Notes: generated from the letters alone by a model not told the origin. A stretch of 64,000 bases of DNA from Oscillatoriales cyanobacterium (GCA_004292955.1 RDXX01000019.1:62001-126000); one strand, 5' to 3'. Shown: positions 8,478-18,106, counted from the stretch's first letter. Numbers and translations are program-made.

Positions 8478-11400
8478 TTACCTTTTCCCCCCAGCACCCA
8501 ACTCTGCCATCATCTCTTCAACTTGAGCTGATACCAAATTATCGGGGTCATTTTGCAGCCTCGGCAACAATTCGAGCAAAGCCCGCGGTGAAGCTATTTT
8601 CAAATAGGCTAACACTGCTTCGCGGACAAAACCCGTCGGGTGTTGCAGACAGACAAGAGTTTGTTGGGCGGTAAGGCTCCAACGCGCTTCCCTCGCCAAG
8701 TGAAAACAGCAAGCTAAAGTCCAATCCGAAAGGAAATGGCGCAATTCCAGTAAGCGGCGCAAACGATCGCTCGGGGATAGAGGTTTGTACACCATTAATT
8801 CCGAGAGATTGCTCAATTTCTCTCTTTCCGAGTGCTGATCCAACAAATTGATCAGCGATCGCTTCTTAGCGATATCCACAGTATTGTCGAGAATTTCCAA
8901 TCCCCTAGCCACCAAAGAAGGTTGGCCAGAAGCAATGTTGAAAGCAGCAGCTTGTACGGTGTCCAACGGATAAAGAAACTTCATCAGCAAAAAACATCGT
9001 TCCTTAGCATCAGCTTCCAACCCCGCCAGAGCGCGCTGCAACAATTGAGCCGTATCGTTCTCGGGTGCACCCCTGCTGGCATCTCGATCGGCAAAATTGC
9101 CATAGGTTGTTACACCAGACAAATCCACCATAGCTGCATAAATTTGACCGATAAACATCAACTCCTGTTCGATAAGAGTTTCCAATCCGCTGCGGCCGAT
9201 GCGGTCTAGAATCCCTTCTATACCCGCTTCCGATGGCATTTTCAACAGGATGCGGAGGATGTTGCGCCTGGTAGTTCCCCAAGCCGTCATCAAATTGCTG
9301 ACCAAAATGTCGATCGCCTCCACAGTCCCTATTTGACCGAGAGCCGTCCAAGCTTGCAATCTGACCAAATCTGACTTATGGATATCCTCAGCCAAATAGA
9401 CGAGCAAAGGAATCGCATCATTGTGAAGTTTGACGATCGCCTGCAAAGCCGCTTCCCGAGTCGATTTGTAACCGAGTCCGCGCAGCAGCGAAGGATAATA
9501 TTCTTCCGAATGAGTAGAAGAAATCACGTCTAACAGAGCGCAGCGCACTCGCAGAGATTCATCTTGCAACAGATTGGGAATATACAGCCGCAGTCCTTGC
9601 AAATAATCAGCCTCTCCCAGAGCCCGCGTCCCCATCACCCGTTCTCGTTCCATCTTGTGGGTAAGCATTTGGCGCAGCGTATTAGTAGCCTCTGCCTTTT
9701 GCTGGCGATCGCCCCTTCTCATAATTAAAGCAGCCGCCGTACCCCGTACTACCGGATCGACATTCGGCTGCAAATAAGGCCGCAAGCTGTCGATATTCGG
9801 TTCAGCCTCCGTCAGCCAGATGTAGCGCAAAGCCAAGGCCAGCACCTCCGGCGGCAAGGATTGCTGCGATAGAGCCCGTACAGCTTCTAAATATTCCGGG
9901 TTTGGGTGTTGCAGCATTGTTTCCAAGCTCTGGCGCTGCAAAGCCGAAGGTAACACTTCCAGGATCGGCGCCAAAACTTCTCCGACATTTTTCGGGTCAA
10001 TTTGCGTCAGCAGTTCTATACAAGAGCGCTTTTCATCTTCGCCCCCCGGCTTTTCCAGAGTTTCCACCACTGCGCGTTTGAGAGCTTTCAGGTCAACATC
10101 GGTGACGCCCAAGCGCCCCCGTTCAGCACTTTTGACCAACAAACCCACGTATTGAGAGCGGATCAGCCAGACTACAAACAGCCACACCAGGGCCAAAAGT
10201 ACGATCGCCCCGATGAATACCAAGCTTTGGTTGTCATGAAATAGTGTGTCTTTTTCGTCTTGGTGGGGAAGTACCTTGTCTGTCACCCACAGCATAATCA
10301 GGATGCCAACTCCTGTCACACCGCAGGACAGAGGTTCGCCCACACCGTTGACTAGAGTTTGAATTCCCGATCGAATATTGTCAGGAATCGGTTGGAACAA
10401 AACCGGGCTCACCGTTTCCAACAGCGTGTAGTGCAGCAGTTCGTCCAGAAATCTCAGCAATATCAGTCCGATGAACACAGACACTAGCTGGCCCAGGGAT
10501 GCTCCTATCGTCAGCACGCCCAGAATAGCGATACCCGCCGGCAAAATCATCGCCGTCACAAACACACCAATTCGTTCTACCAAGCGACTGGAAGCGAACC
10601 ACTGAGTCGCCACTTGAAACAAGCCTTGTATACCTTCGTAAATCCCCAAAAAGCTAGCAATCCAGCTAGCCCCACTAGCCCCGTCCGCAGGATTTTGGTA
10701 TTCTAGCTGGCTGTAGAATTGAAAATCTACCAACACATAGAGGACTTCTGCAAGGACGAAAAAACTAACTAGAGGTATGGCGTATTTTTGGAGAGGGCCT
10801 GTTATTTTGCGGGCGGTAAATTCTTGTTGGTCGTCTTCGTCCTCGTCATCTGTCCAGTGAGCCGTTTCCGGGAAAGCTTGACGGTATTTTTCTGTGAGGT
10901 AGTACAGCAACAGCGAGCCTGTCGCCACCATTAACCCCGATACTAGAGTAACGTTTTTGAGTCCGACTACATAGAGCAAAACTGGCAGAGAAAACCCGCT
11001 AACTACCCCAGCCACTAGATAACCACTACTGACTAGCGGATAGGTGCGCTTGATTTCTCTAATATTAAACAGTTGGTTGGAAGTAATGGAAGTATTGAGG
11101 TCGTTGAGGACATAGCAAGCTTCCACCCACAGCCACATCAAAAAAATAGTAATAAAAGCGATGCTGATGCCAGCTATCTTAGTATTTTCGTAGCCGATGC
11201 CGAATCTAAACAAAAATAGCGGTACCGACATCATTCCCAGAACCACTACAACGGTGCGTCTCAGCGGCAGGATTTTTTGCAGCCACGAGTAGACAAATCC
11301 CAAACCAGAACCGATAAAGGCGCTGGCTATATAAATATATGGCATTTTGTCCGCACCGAATTCGTCTAAAAACAGACCTACCGTGCTGAGTTCCAGCCAG

Positions 11401-11534
11401 ATCAGCCCGACGGAGGTTAGAGTGTAGACGAGGAACATCAGTATGGTTCGCTCTACTTCTTCCGATCGCAGGTTGAGCGATCGCAGCACTCCTTTTCCTG
11501 CTCCCGCCCAAGCGCTGATTTGAAAATTTTCCAT
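8478..11534 (-). CDS. Npt1/MFS-like transporter with HEAT-repeat C-terminus
   Basis: A 1018-residue membrane protein. Residues 1 to about 460 hold roughly twelve hydrophobic segments resembling the bacterial/plastid nucleotide transporter (ATP/ADP translocase) group. An acidic loop (HWTDDEDEDDQQEF) lies between the two halves. Residues about 480-1018 are helical and built of HEAT-type repeats, for example KSDLVRLQAWTALGQIGTVE and HPTGFVREAVLAYLKIASP. The likely role is transport of a nucleotide or related anion with a cytoplasmic scaffold or regulatory tail. The substrate is not determinable by eye. The next gene downstream encodes a lone cyclic-nucleotide-binding domain. Confidence 0.75.
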   Translation of the reverse strand: MENFQISAWAGAGKGVLRSLNLRSEEVERTILMFLVYTLTSVGLIWLELSTVGLFLDEFGADKMPYIYIASAFIGSGLGFVYSWLQKILPLRRTVVVVLGMMSVPLFLFRFGIGYENTKIAGISIAFITIFLMWLWVEACYVLNDLNTSITSNQLFNIREIKRTYPLVSSGYLVAGVVSGFSLPVLLYVVGLKNVTLVSGLMVATGSLLLYYLTEKYRQAFPETAHWTDDEDEDDQQEFTARKITGPLQKYAIPLVSFFVLAEVLYVLVDFQFYSQLEYQNPADGASGASWIASFLGIYEGIQGLFQVATQWFASSRLVERIGVFVTAMILPAGIAILGVLTIGASLGQLVSVFIGLILLRFLDELLHYTLLETVSPVLFQPIPDNIRSGIQTLVNGVGEPLSCGVTGVGILIMLWVTDKVLPHQDEKDTLFHDNQSLVFIGAIVLLALVWLFVVWLIRSQYVGLLVKSAERGRLGVTDVDLKALKRAVVETLEKPGGEDEKRSCIELLTQIDPKNVGEVLAPILEVLPSALQRQSLETMLQHPNPEYLEAVRALSQQSLPPEVLALALRYIWLTEAEPNIDSLRPYLQPNVDPVVRGTAAALIMRRGDRQQKAEATNTLRQMLTHKMERERVMGTRALGEADYLQGLRLYIPNLLQDESLRVRCALLDVISSTHSEEYYPSLLRGLGYKSTREAALQAIVKLHNDAIPLLVYLAEDIHKSDLVRLQAWTALGQIGTVEAIDILVSNLMTAWGTTRRNILRILLKMPSEAGIEGILDRIGRSGLETLIEQELMFIGQIYAAMVDLSGVTTYGNFADRDASRGAPENDTAQLLQRALAGLEADAKERCFLLMKFLYPLDTVQAAAFNIASGQPSLVARGLEILDNTVDIAKKRSLINLLDQHSEREKLSNLSELMVYKPLSPSDRLRRLLELRHFLSDWTLACCFHLAREARWSLTAQQTLVCLQHPTGFVREAVLAYLKIASPRALLELLPRLQNDPDNLVSAQVEEMMAELGAGGKR

Positions 11535-11554
11535 GCTTAAGAGTGCGTAGATAT

Positions 11555-11790
11555 CCCGATTTTAGATTTTAGATTTTAGATTTTAGACTTCGGCTAGCGC
11601 GAGCATCGAACGATTTTAGATTTGCTCCACAGATGGAATCTAGGAGCTGGAACTTTGGTCTAAAATTTTTGTTTTGACCCTCGACGACTAGAGTCGGAAA
11701 CCTATATCCTTTTTGGGGCGTGGCAATTAGTCTACCGTCACCAGTCTATTACTATTGACTGATGACTGATGACTGATGACTAATTGCTCA
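11555..11790. repeat. Intergenic tandem repeats (GATTTTA; TGACTGA)
   Basis: A GATTTTA-type heptamer run occurs at about 11559-11620 and a TGACTGA run at about 11755-11785. The rest of this 259-bp spacer between infC and the transporter gene shows no gene. Confidence 0.75.
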
Positions 11791-11793
11791 TAA

Positions 11794-12327
11794 CTATTTT
11801 TTCGGCGACAGCAGCATCATCATACTGCGGCCTTCTTTTTTCGGCGCTTGCTGCACCTCTGCGATTTCCTGCAAATCTGTGGCCATGCGCTTGAGCAAGT
11901 CCTCTGCTAGGTTACTGTGTTGGATTTCCCGACCTCTGAACATGATCGTGGCTTTTACTTTGTCCCCAGATTTGATAAAGCGGTCTGCTAGTTTGAGGCG
12001 CACTTGGTAGTCGTGTTCTTCAATTTTATAGCGCATCTTCACTTCCTTCACGTCAGCAGTGTGTTGCTTCCGTTTAGCTTCTCGCGCTTTCTTTTCCTGC
12101 TCGAATTTGTACTTCCCGTAGTCCATGACGCGACATACAGGCGGGTCAGCTTTGTCGCTGACAAGTACGAGGTCGAGTTCTTTTTCTTCTGCCAGACGCA
12201 GCGCTTCTGCGGGTGTCAATATCCCTAGTTGCGCGCCGTCGGTATCGATCACCCGGATTTTGGGGTATCGAATATTTTCGTTAATCTGGGGTAGGTTGCG
12301 ATTTTGTCTTCTTTCAATCACAGGCAT
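11794..12327 (-). CDS. infC: Translation initiation factor IF-3
   Basis: A 177-residue protein with the full IF-3 build. The N-domain carries [20 protein letters not shown] and [20 protein letters not shown], then [17 protein letters not shown], a basic linker ([10 protein letters not shown]), and the C-domain [18 protein letters not shown] through [14 protein letters not shown]-3 binds the 30S subunit and proofreads start selection. In many bacteria infC heads the rpmI-rplT operon; here those two genes lie at 33.3-33.9 kb, so the operon is split. The long upstream spacer may hold its promoter and leader. Confidence 0.97.
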   Translation of the reverse strand: MPVIERRQNRNLPQINENIRYPKIRVIDTDGAQLGILTPAEALRLAEEKELDLVLVSDKADPPVCRVMDYGKYKFEQEKKAREAKRKQHTADVKEVKMRYKIEEHDYQVRLKLADRFIKSGDKVKATIMFRGREIQHSNLAEDLLKRMATDLQEIAEVQQAPKKEGRSMMMLLSPKK

Positions 12328-12743
12328 GAATGGTTTTACAATCAGTAGTTTAATATTGAAGCTTCTTGATAATTACAGGTTCGATCGACCAATCTTTCAT
12401 TTTGTCCGATCGAGCTATTTTGTAAGGTGTTACCCTTACCGGACGTACTACCGCGCCCTCTCTCCCCTCAGCTAAAGCCTTAGGGAATATTTGGACTATC
12501 GTAAATGAATTCTTACAATACCTGTTATTCTACTCAGTCTGGCTAAGTTTCTGCTTAGTTTTATTTTAACTTCACACACGATCGCCCGCCCCCGTGCCAG
12601 ATTGATGGTAAAAAGGTCGCAAATTCCCGGTAAATCGTTAAAAATCAGCTAAAACGGCTTTTATTAGCTAATCTAGCCAGTCCGCTCCGTTCCCCAAGTC
12701 CCCTGATTTGCCTTGTAGAATGGGTATAAGCAAATGTAAATTT
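12328..12743. other. Divergent spacer between infC and a hydrolase gene
   Basis: About 415 bp holding the 5' regions of two divergent genes. No clear RNA motif or sigma-70 promoter stands out. An IF-3 leader (minus strand) would lie at about 12328-12500, where I see no autoregulatory structure I can name. Confidence 0.4.
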
Positions 12744-13748
12744 ATGTTGCGAGCTGAGGCAAAATTGACAAATTATCTGCACTGGCACCAACGGGTAGGA
12801 ACTCAACGAGACTGGGTGTGGCGCGGTTGGCAAACTCGCTACAGCTATTTGCGGCCGGCTTTGGGGAACAATCAAGGCGCGATCGATCTTCCAGATGCTG
12901 CTACCAAACCAATAGCCTCCGCCACATCAAGCACCCCAATTATTTTACTGCACGGGTTTGGAGCTTCGATCGGTCATTGGCGTCAAAATCTCGGCCCCCT
13001 CGCCGAAAAACATACAGTTTACGCCTTGGATTTGTTGGGTTTTGGCGCTTCCCAAAAAGCTCCCGTTAACTACTCTGTGTCTTTGTGGGTCGATCAAGTG
13101 TATGATTTTTGGCTGACTTTTATCAGAGAGCCGGTAGTATTGGCAGGAAATTCGATCGGTTCCCTGATTTGTCTGGCCGCCGCCGCCGCTCACCCGGAGA
13201 TGGTGGCCGGCACGGTGATGATTAGCCTCCCAGACCCCTCTGTGCGAGCCGAGGCGGTGCCAGGATGGCTGTTACCCGCGATCGAAGCTGTGGAAAGCTG
13301 GTTTGTTTCTCCGCTCATCCTCAGGCCTCTGTTTGCTTTCGTCCGCAAACCTTCAGTTGTCCGCCGCTGGGTCGGCTTTGCCTACGCCAACCCGGAATCT
13401 GTTACCGACGAATTAGTGGACATTCTATCAGGGCCTGCGGGCGATCGGGGAGCAGCCCGTACCTTCTGCGCTGTATTTAAAGCTGTAGGCAGTTCACAAT
13501 TCAGCCCCGGTGTCAAGACTGTACTGCGAAATTCCACAATCCCGATGCTGTTAATTTGGGGCAAACAAGACCGGATGATTCCCCCTCGGTTCGCCCGGCC
13601 CCACCAATTTGTCGAATGCAATCCCCAGTATGTAGAGCTAGTTGAATTAGACAATGCCGGCCACTGTCCCCAGGATGAATGCCCGGAACAAGTAAATGAA
13701 GCAATTTTGAACTGGATCGATCGAAATTTTGCAGCTAAGGTGAGTTGA
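12744..13748 (+). CDS. Alpha/beta fold hydrolase
   Basis: About 334 residues from the ATG at 12744; another ATG at 12720 in frame is possible. The fold is clear: the oxyanion-loop motif IILLHGFGASIGHWR, the nucleophile elbow LAGNSIGSLIC (G-N-S-I-G), the acid region MLLIWGKQDRMIP and the catalytic His in LDNAGHCPQDECPEQVN. Hydrolases of this type are widespread in cyanobacteria and plastids, and some are named as chlorophyll-related or haloperoxidase-like. The substrate is not evident. It is monocistronic and divergent from infC. Confidence 0.85.
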   Translation: MLRAEAKLTNYLHWHQRVGTQRDWVWRGWQTRYSYLRPALGNNQGAIDLPDAATKPIASATSSTPIILLHGFGASIGHWRQNLGPLAEKHTVYALDLLGFGASQKAPVNYSVSLWVDQVYDFWLTFIREPVVLAGNSIGSLICLAAAAAHPEMVAGTVMISLPDPSVRAEAVPGWLLPAIEAVESWFVSPLILRPLFAFVRKPSVVRRWVGFAYANPESVTDELVDILSGPAGDRGAARTFCAVFKAVGSSQFSPGVKTVLRNSTIPMLLIWGKQDRMIPPRFARPHQFVECNPQYVELVELDNAGHCPQDECPEQVNEAILNWIDRNFAAKVS

Positions 13749-13845
13749 TTTATTTAATTTTATGGTCGCTTTTTTCAGCAATTTAGAGATTGACAGAATC
13801 GCCAAGATACTGTATCTTCTCTAACTGGTAGTATACGTGGGAGTT

Positions 13846-14040
13846 ATGCAGTTAGTCGAAAGGCAGGTCATCAAACCAAATCACAGGTTTTTGCCAGAAG
13901 CCGATCGATTGTTTCTGGTGTCGCAAAAACTTGACAACTGCGATAACAATATCTCCGGTCAAAACTTTTCCCCCGTCAAGCAACCAATCCTTTGGCTGTC
14001 GATCGTATACGCTCAAAGACTGTTGGTGACAAAGCATTAG
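13846..14040 (+). pseudogene. TnpB N-terminal remnant (IS1341/IS605 type)
   Basis: From the ATG at 13846, the frame reads MQLVERQVIKPNHRFLPEAD, then a region where TnpB proteins have LCFxSKNLYN (here LFLVSQKLDN). The similarity fades after about 45 residues and the frame stops at 14040. The RuvC-like core and zinc ribbon are absent. This is a truncated start of a TnpB gene left from an IS200/605-type element. The assignment rests on memory of the family N-terminus. Confidence 0.6.
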
Positions 14041-14469
14041 GCACCAAACAAAGTGAGACAAAATATTCTCCATTTACAGTTAACAGCATTGACTGGCTAT
14101 CATCGTTTAAGATTAGCGATGCCGGAAACCTAACTAACAACTAAGTTTCCATTACTACCCAAAATGTCCGACTGTAACAATGCCATAAAAAAAGACGGAA
14201 GAGGCGCTATGTAGTTGTATGTCAATGTCAAGCTGTGAGAGACAATGATTTTATAAAAGGATATGCCAGTTGGTCTGGAACTAATATTTAGCTGCATTCA
14301 AAAGTCATTTCAATCTGGGAAATCCTGATCATGCTGAAAGTAGGTTGTTAAGTTATCAAGGTAGCCTATGAAAAGTTAGAAGACAATGCAACTGTCAAAC
14401 GGATTATTACCCTTACTGTAACTATCTCTATCCATTAAAGACCCGTCGTACAGATTCCTTGAAGAGCGT
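14041..14469. other. Non-coding stretch after TnpB remnant
   Basis: No supported gene is seen on either strand. The base composition is AT-richer than the neighbouring genes, as expected for decayed mobile-element DNA. I recognise no RNA here. Confidence 0.4.
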
Positions 14470-14633
14470 TCAACAGTTGACAGTTGACAGTTGACAGTTG
14501 ACAGTTGACCGAAGGAGAGCGACCTCTACCTAGAAGGATGAGGATTGGAGTAATGAATAGTCTGATTTTAAATTCTCCCGATCGGGGTTCCGGCTTTCAA
14601 CCAATTCTTTCTGGTAAAATTTCAACTTCTAAC
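14470..14633 (+). repeat. Dispersed repeat family A, copy 1
   Basis: A GTTGACA tandem run (about 14472-14508) is followed by a conserved core. The core runs GCGACCTCTACC, then GGATTGGAGTAATGAATAG, then a GC-rich hairpin beginning TCTCCC, then AACCAATTCTTTCTGGTAAA. The same core occurs at about 26935-27045 and, inverted, at 56563-56675. GGATTGG can pair with CCAATTC to close the hairpin. It lies upstream of amiC. Confidence 0.85.
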
Positions 14634-15074
14634 TTCAAGAAATAAGGGTTAATTGCTCCTATAAATAGTAGCAGCACCAGATCGTCCGGATATTATGAAT
14701 TGCTGAAACCATTGACTTTATTGCTTCTGAGTTCTCTGGCGACGATAGATAATTAAAGTTTTCTAACCGATCGCATTTTAAAAATCCCGATCGCGTGCTC
14801 GTTGCCGAACTTCCTTCTTCCTTTTGCTATAAATACCTTCCCTTGTGCCAACAATTTCTCAGTCAGCTTATAACCGATCGCCCCCAAGTATGCAGGAAAG
14901 TTCCAAAATGTCATAATTGGGGATTTGGCGGCCAGTTAACGCATAAAAAAGTCATTTAGCCAACAACTGACGGCCCCTGGCCCCCGGTCTGCTGGCGGCG
15001 AACTGCTGAAAGCCACTCGGGCAAGCAGCACCCTTCCAGCTTTTAGCAGTAACGCAAACGAGGAAAAAACTGTC
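14634..15074. other. Upstream region of amiC
   Basis: No gene is seen. The stretch contains TGCTCGTTGCCGAACTTCCT, a phrase partly repeated near 24485. The amiC ribosome site (GAGGAA, about 15060) lies at its end. Promoters cannot be assigned confidently. Confidence 0.4.
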
Positions 15075-16865
15075 GTGAAATTCCACTGGCTACTACCAAG
15101 TTTCTTAAGTGTATTTTTGCTCGCCGGAGCCGCCGAAGCAGCTAGACTGCAATCTTGGCGGTTTGATGCTTCAGAGAACCGGCTCTACATTAGAACAGAG
15201 GGGGGAGTCCAACCCAAGGCTCAACTGATTTTCAACCCCACGCGATTGGTAATCGACTTACCGGGGACGAGTCTGGGCAGTCCCTCGGTCAACAAACCGC
15301 TGTCAGGGGCGATCGAATCTGTGCGAGTAGGACAGTTTGACGACGATACCACCAGAATAGTCGTCGAACTCAAAGACGGGTTTACTCTAGACCCCCAGCA
15401 AGTAAAATTTCGGGGCATTTCTGCCAGCGAGTGGACAGTAGATTTGCCCGCACCAGTACGCGGAGGAACTCAAAATTCGATTTCAGAACCAGGGGGAGAA
15501 AGATTATCGGTTGAACCTTCAGCAGCGGAAACCAAATCTGCTGAAGCGACGGTAGTTCAGAACGTTCAGGTGACGGCGGACGGTTTTTTGATCCGTACTG
15601 CCGGTGGCAACCCCCAAATTAATTTTCAACAAAGTCGAGCCGGGGACATCGCCACCCTCGATATTGAAGGAGCTACTTTAGCTGCGGGCGCGGGCGGCCA
15701 ACAGCCTCAAACTAACGGCAAGCACGGAGTTGACAAGATTGAAGTCCGGCAATTGCCAACAGATCCGCCCGTTACCCGCGTAACTTTGCGGATGAAGAGT
15801 TCTAATACTCAGTGGCGCGCTTCTGTCGGCAATTCTGGCTCGGTTGTGCTATCGCCAGGAGGCACGAGTCCGCCAATCCTGACGCGCTCCCAACCCCTAA
15901 CTGTTGGGAGACCAGCTCAAGGAAGTTTAGCGAGAGTTCAGTCCATTGATTTAGCGAGTAACGGCACGCAATTCGTGGTGAGAACTGACCGCCAAGTCTC
16001 CTATACCAGCGGGTGGGATCAATCATCGAAAGCTTACTGGATTCGGCTTGCTTCTAGTTCTCTGGCGGGGCAAATTCCTCAGCTCGATGGCAACAGTCCT
16101 GTATCGTTTACCGCCAGCCAGGAAGACGCGGAGACTGTGGTGATTTGGGTGCAGCCGCGATCGGGGGTACAGGTAGGCAGGGTGACGAGACCTAACCCGC
16201 AGATGCTGTCTTTGCAGTTGCGATCGAGTGCTAGCGCGCAGTCACCTTTGACTCGCGATCCAAATCCGCAGCCGTTGCCGCCGAGAAGCAGTATAGGAGC
16301 GGGTGATTTGCCCCAAGGTTCTAACCGTCGTTTCGTAGTGGCGATCGATCCTGGCCACGGCGGCCGCGATCCGGGTGCCGTCGGGATTGGGGGCATTCAG
16401 GAGAAGGAAATTGTTTTAGATATCTCATATCAGGTGGCAAGGCTGCTAGAACAGCAGGGCGTGCAAGCCGTAATGACTCGGACTGACGACAGCGAAATTG
16501 ACCTAGAACCGAGAGTTTCTTTAGCATCACGGGTGAATGCTACTTTGTTTGTCAGCATTCACGCCAACGCGATTAACATGAGTCGCCCGGATATTAGCGG
16601 GATTGAGACTTATTATTTCGATAGCGGGGAAGATTTAGCCCGGGTGATTCACGCCAGTATTTTGGATGGGACGGGGGCGAAAGACCGTCGGGTGCGGCAG
16701 GCGAGATTTTATGTTTTGAGGAAGAGTGCTATGCCTTCTGTGTTGCTGGAAGTCGGTTTTGTCACAGGTGCTGAGGATGCTGCTAAACTTTCCGATCCAG
16801 CTTACCGGAGTCAAATGGCGGCTTCGATCGCTCGTGGCATTTTATATTATCTTCAACAAAGATAA
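15075..16865 (+). CDS. amiC: N-acetylmuramoyl-L-alanine amidase with AMIN domains
   Basis: A 596-residue exported enzyme that cleaves the amide bond between MurNAc and the stem peptide. In filamentous cyanobacteria AmiC-type amidases act at septa and in cell-cell channels. A signal peptide covers residues 1 to about 23 (LPSFLSVFLLAGAAEAA). One or more AMIN domains follow (RLVIDLPGTSLGSPSV; VKFRGISASEWTVDLPAP). A Pro-rich linker leads to the Amidase_3 domain from about residue 415: VAIDPGHGGRDPGAVG (zinc His), GIQEKEIVLD (zinc Glu), FVSIHANAI (zinc His) and VLLEVGFVTG (catalytic Glu). The start is a GTG with GAGGAA about 9 nt upstream. murI follows about 210 bp downstream, giving a cell-wall pair. 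Confidence 0.93.
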   Translation: MKFHWLLPSFLSVFLLAGAAEAARLQSWRFDASENRLYIRTEGGVQPKAQLIFNPTRLVIDLPGTSLGSPSVNKPLSGAIESVRVGQFDDDTTRIVVELKDGFTLDPQQVKFRGISASEWTVDLPAPVRGGTQNSISEPGGERLSVEPSAAETKSAEATVVQNVQVTADGFLIRTAGGNPQINFQQSRAGDIATLDIEGATLAAGAGGQQPQTNGKHGVDKIEVRQLPTDPPVTRVTLRMKSSNTQWRASVGNSGSVVLSPGGTSPPILTRSQPLTVGRPAQGSLARVQSIDLASNGTQFVVRTDRQVSYTSGWDQSSKAYWIRLASSSLAGQIPQLDGNSPVSFTASQEDAETVVIWVQPRSGVQVGRVTRPNPQMLSLQLRSSASAQSPLTRDPNPQPLPPRSSIGAGDLPQGSNRRFVVAIDPGHGGRDPGAVGIGGIQEKEIVLDISYQVARLLEQQGVQAVMTRTDDSEIDLEPRVSLASRVNATLFVSIHANAINMSRPDISGIETYYFDSGEDLARVIHASILDGTGAKDRRVRQARFYVLRKSAMPSVLLEVGFVTGAEDAAKLSDPAYRSQMAASIARGILYYLQQR

Positions 16866-17062
16866 TGGGCGGTTGACAGTTGACAGTGGACAGTTGACAG
16901 TGGACAGTTGACAGTTGATTAATGTTATTGGTTATTTGTTATTAGCCACAGAAAACGATTAACAAATGACAACAGACAACTGCTTTCCTGTCAACTGCTT
17001 TCCTGCTTTCCTGCCAACAGTTAACAGACAACAGACAACAGACAACAGACAACAGACAACTA
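16866..17062. repeat. TTGACAG and ACAACAG tandem repeats
   Basis: TTGACAGT/TGGACAGT units (16869-16918) and CAACAGA units (17020-17060) fill most of the amiC-murI spacer. The second array runs almost to the murI start. Confidence 0.85.
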
Positions 17063-17073
17063 ACTATTAACAA

Positions 17074-17934
17074 ATGACAACAGACTCCAGACAACAAAGA
17101 ATCGGTATATTTGACAGTGGCGTGGGCGGTTTGACTGTTTTGACGCAGTTATACAAACAATTGCCCAACGAATCAATACTTTATTTTGGAGATACGGCGA
17201 GACTGCCTTACGGCACTCGGGCGGCGTCGGAAATTGTGCATTTTGTCCGCGAAATTATGGCCTGGCTCGTGGAACAAGATGTCAAAATGGTGATTATGGC
17301 CTGCAACACCAGTTCTGCTTTGGCGATGGAGATGGTGCAGGCTGAGTTTGATATTCCGGTGCTGGGAGTAATTCTGCCGGGGGCCCAGGCTGCGGTGCAG
17401 CAAGGCAAGCGGATCGGGGTGATCGCAACTCCTGCTACGGCTGCTAGCAATGCCTATCGAAATGCGATTTTGGAAATGGATGATTCTTGTCGGGTATGGC
17501 AGGTTAGCTGTCCGGCTTTTGTGCCTCTGGTGGAGCAAAACCGGATTCACGATCCTTATACTTCTGAGGTGGCTCGGGAATATTTGGCTCCTTTGATTCA
17601 GCAGCGAATTGATACGCTGATTTACGGTTGCACTCATTATCCCCTGTTGGCTCCCGTGTTGCGATCGCTCTTGCCTGCTGGGGTGAATTTAATCGATCCT
17701 GCGGTGCGCGTGGTGGCTGCTGCTGCCAGAGAATTGGAGGTTTTAGGGCTGCGAAATTCGGGTGCTGCGCTGCCGACTCGTTTTTGCGTGAGTGGCGCCC
17801 CGCAGCAGTTTGCGGACTTGTCGGTGCAGTGGCTGGGCTGTACTCCTGCGGTGGAGAAAATATCTCTGCCGACGGTTGTCCGTAGCGAAGCGGGGCGTAA
17901 GCCATCGCCCGTATCCGTGGAATCTGTCGAGTAA
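17074..17934 (+). CDS. murI: Glutamate racemase
   Basis: A 286-residue enzyme making D-glutamate for peptidoglycan. It shows IGIFDSGVGGLTVL near the N-terminus (catalytic Asp/Ser region), the first catalytic Cys in VIMACNTSSALA, and the second Cys-His in LIYGCTHYPLL. The length matches the family, with a slightly longer Ser/Val-rich tail. The start ATG is preceded directly by tandem repeats with no strong ribosome site, so translation may be weak or initiation A-rich. It lies in the same direction as amiC but the repeat-filled spacer suggests separate promoters. A strong hairpin lies downstream. Confidence 0.96.
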   Translation: MTTDSRQQRIGIFDSGVGGLTVLTQLYKQLPNESILYFGDTARLPYGTRAASEIVHFVREIMAWLVEQDVKMVIMACNTSSALAMEMVQAEFDIPVLGVILPGAQAAVQQGKRIGVIATPATAASNAYRNAILEMDDSCRVWQVSCPAFVPLVEQNRIHDPYTSEVAREYLAPLIQQRIDTLIYGCTHYPLLAPVLRSLLPAGVNLIDPAVRVVAAAARELEVLGLRNSGAALPTRFCVSGAPQQFADLSVQWLGCTPAVEKISLPTVVRSEAGRKPSPVSVESVE

Positions 17935-18010
17935 GCGGAAAAATTTATCGATCGCGCGCTAGCAAAGCTTGCAGAAGACGATCGCACAAATCCCACACCA
18001 ATTTCCCACA

Positions 18011-18060
18011 GGAATGCAACTGCAAGCAAACTCCAAACCCTTATGTGACAAGTCATTCCC
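18011..18060 (+). repeat. Dispersed repeat family B, copy 1
   Basis: A ~50-bp unit starts GGAATGCAACTG and ends AAGTCATTCCC. The ends are complementary (GGAATG with CATTCC, ACT with AGT). Related units lie at 28899-28947 and 56367-56413, all on the plus strand. Confidence 0.7.
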
Positions 18061-18106
18061 GATTCTTTAATCAAAAATCGAAAATCGAAAATCGAAAATC
18101 GTATCA

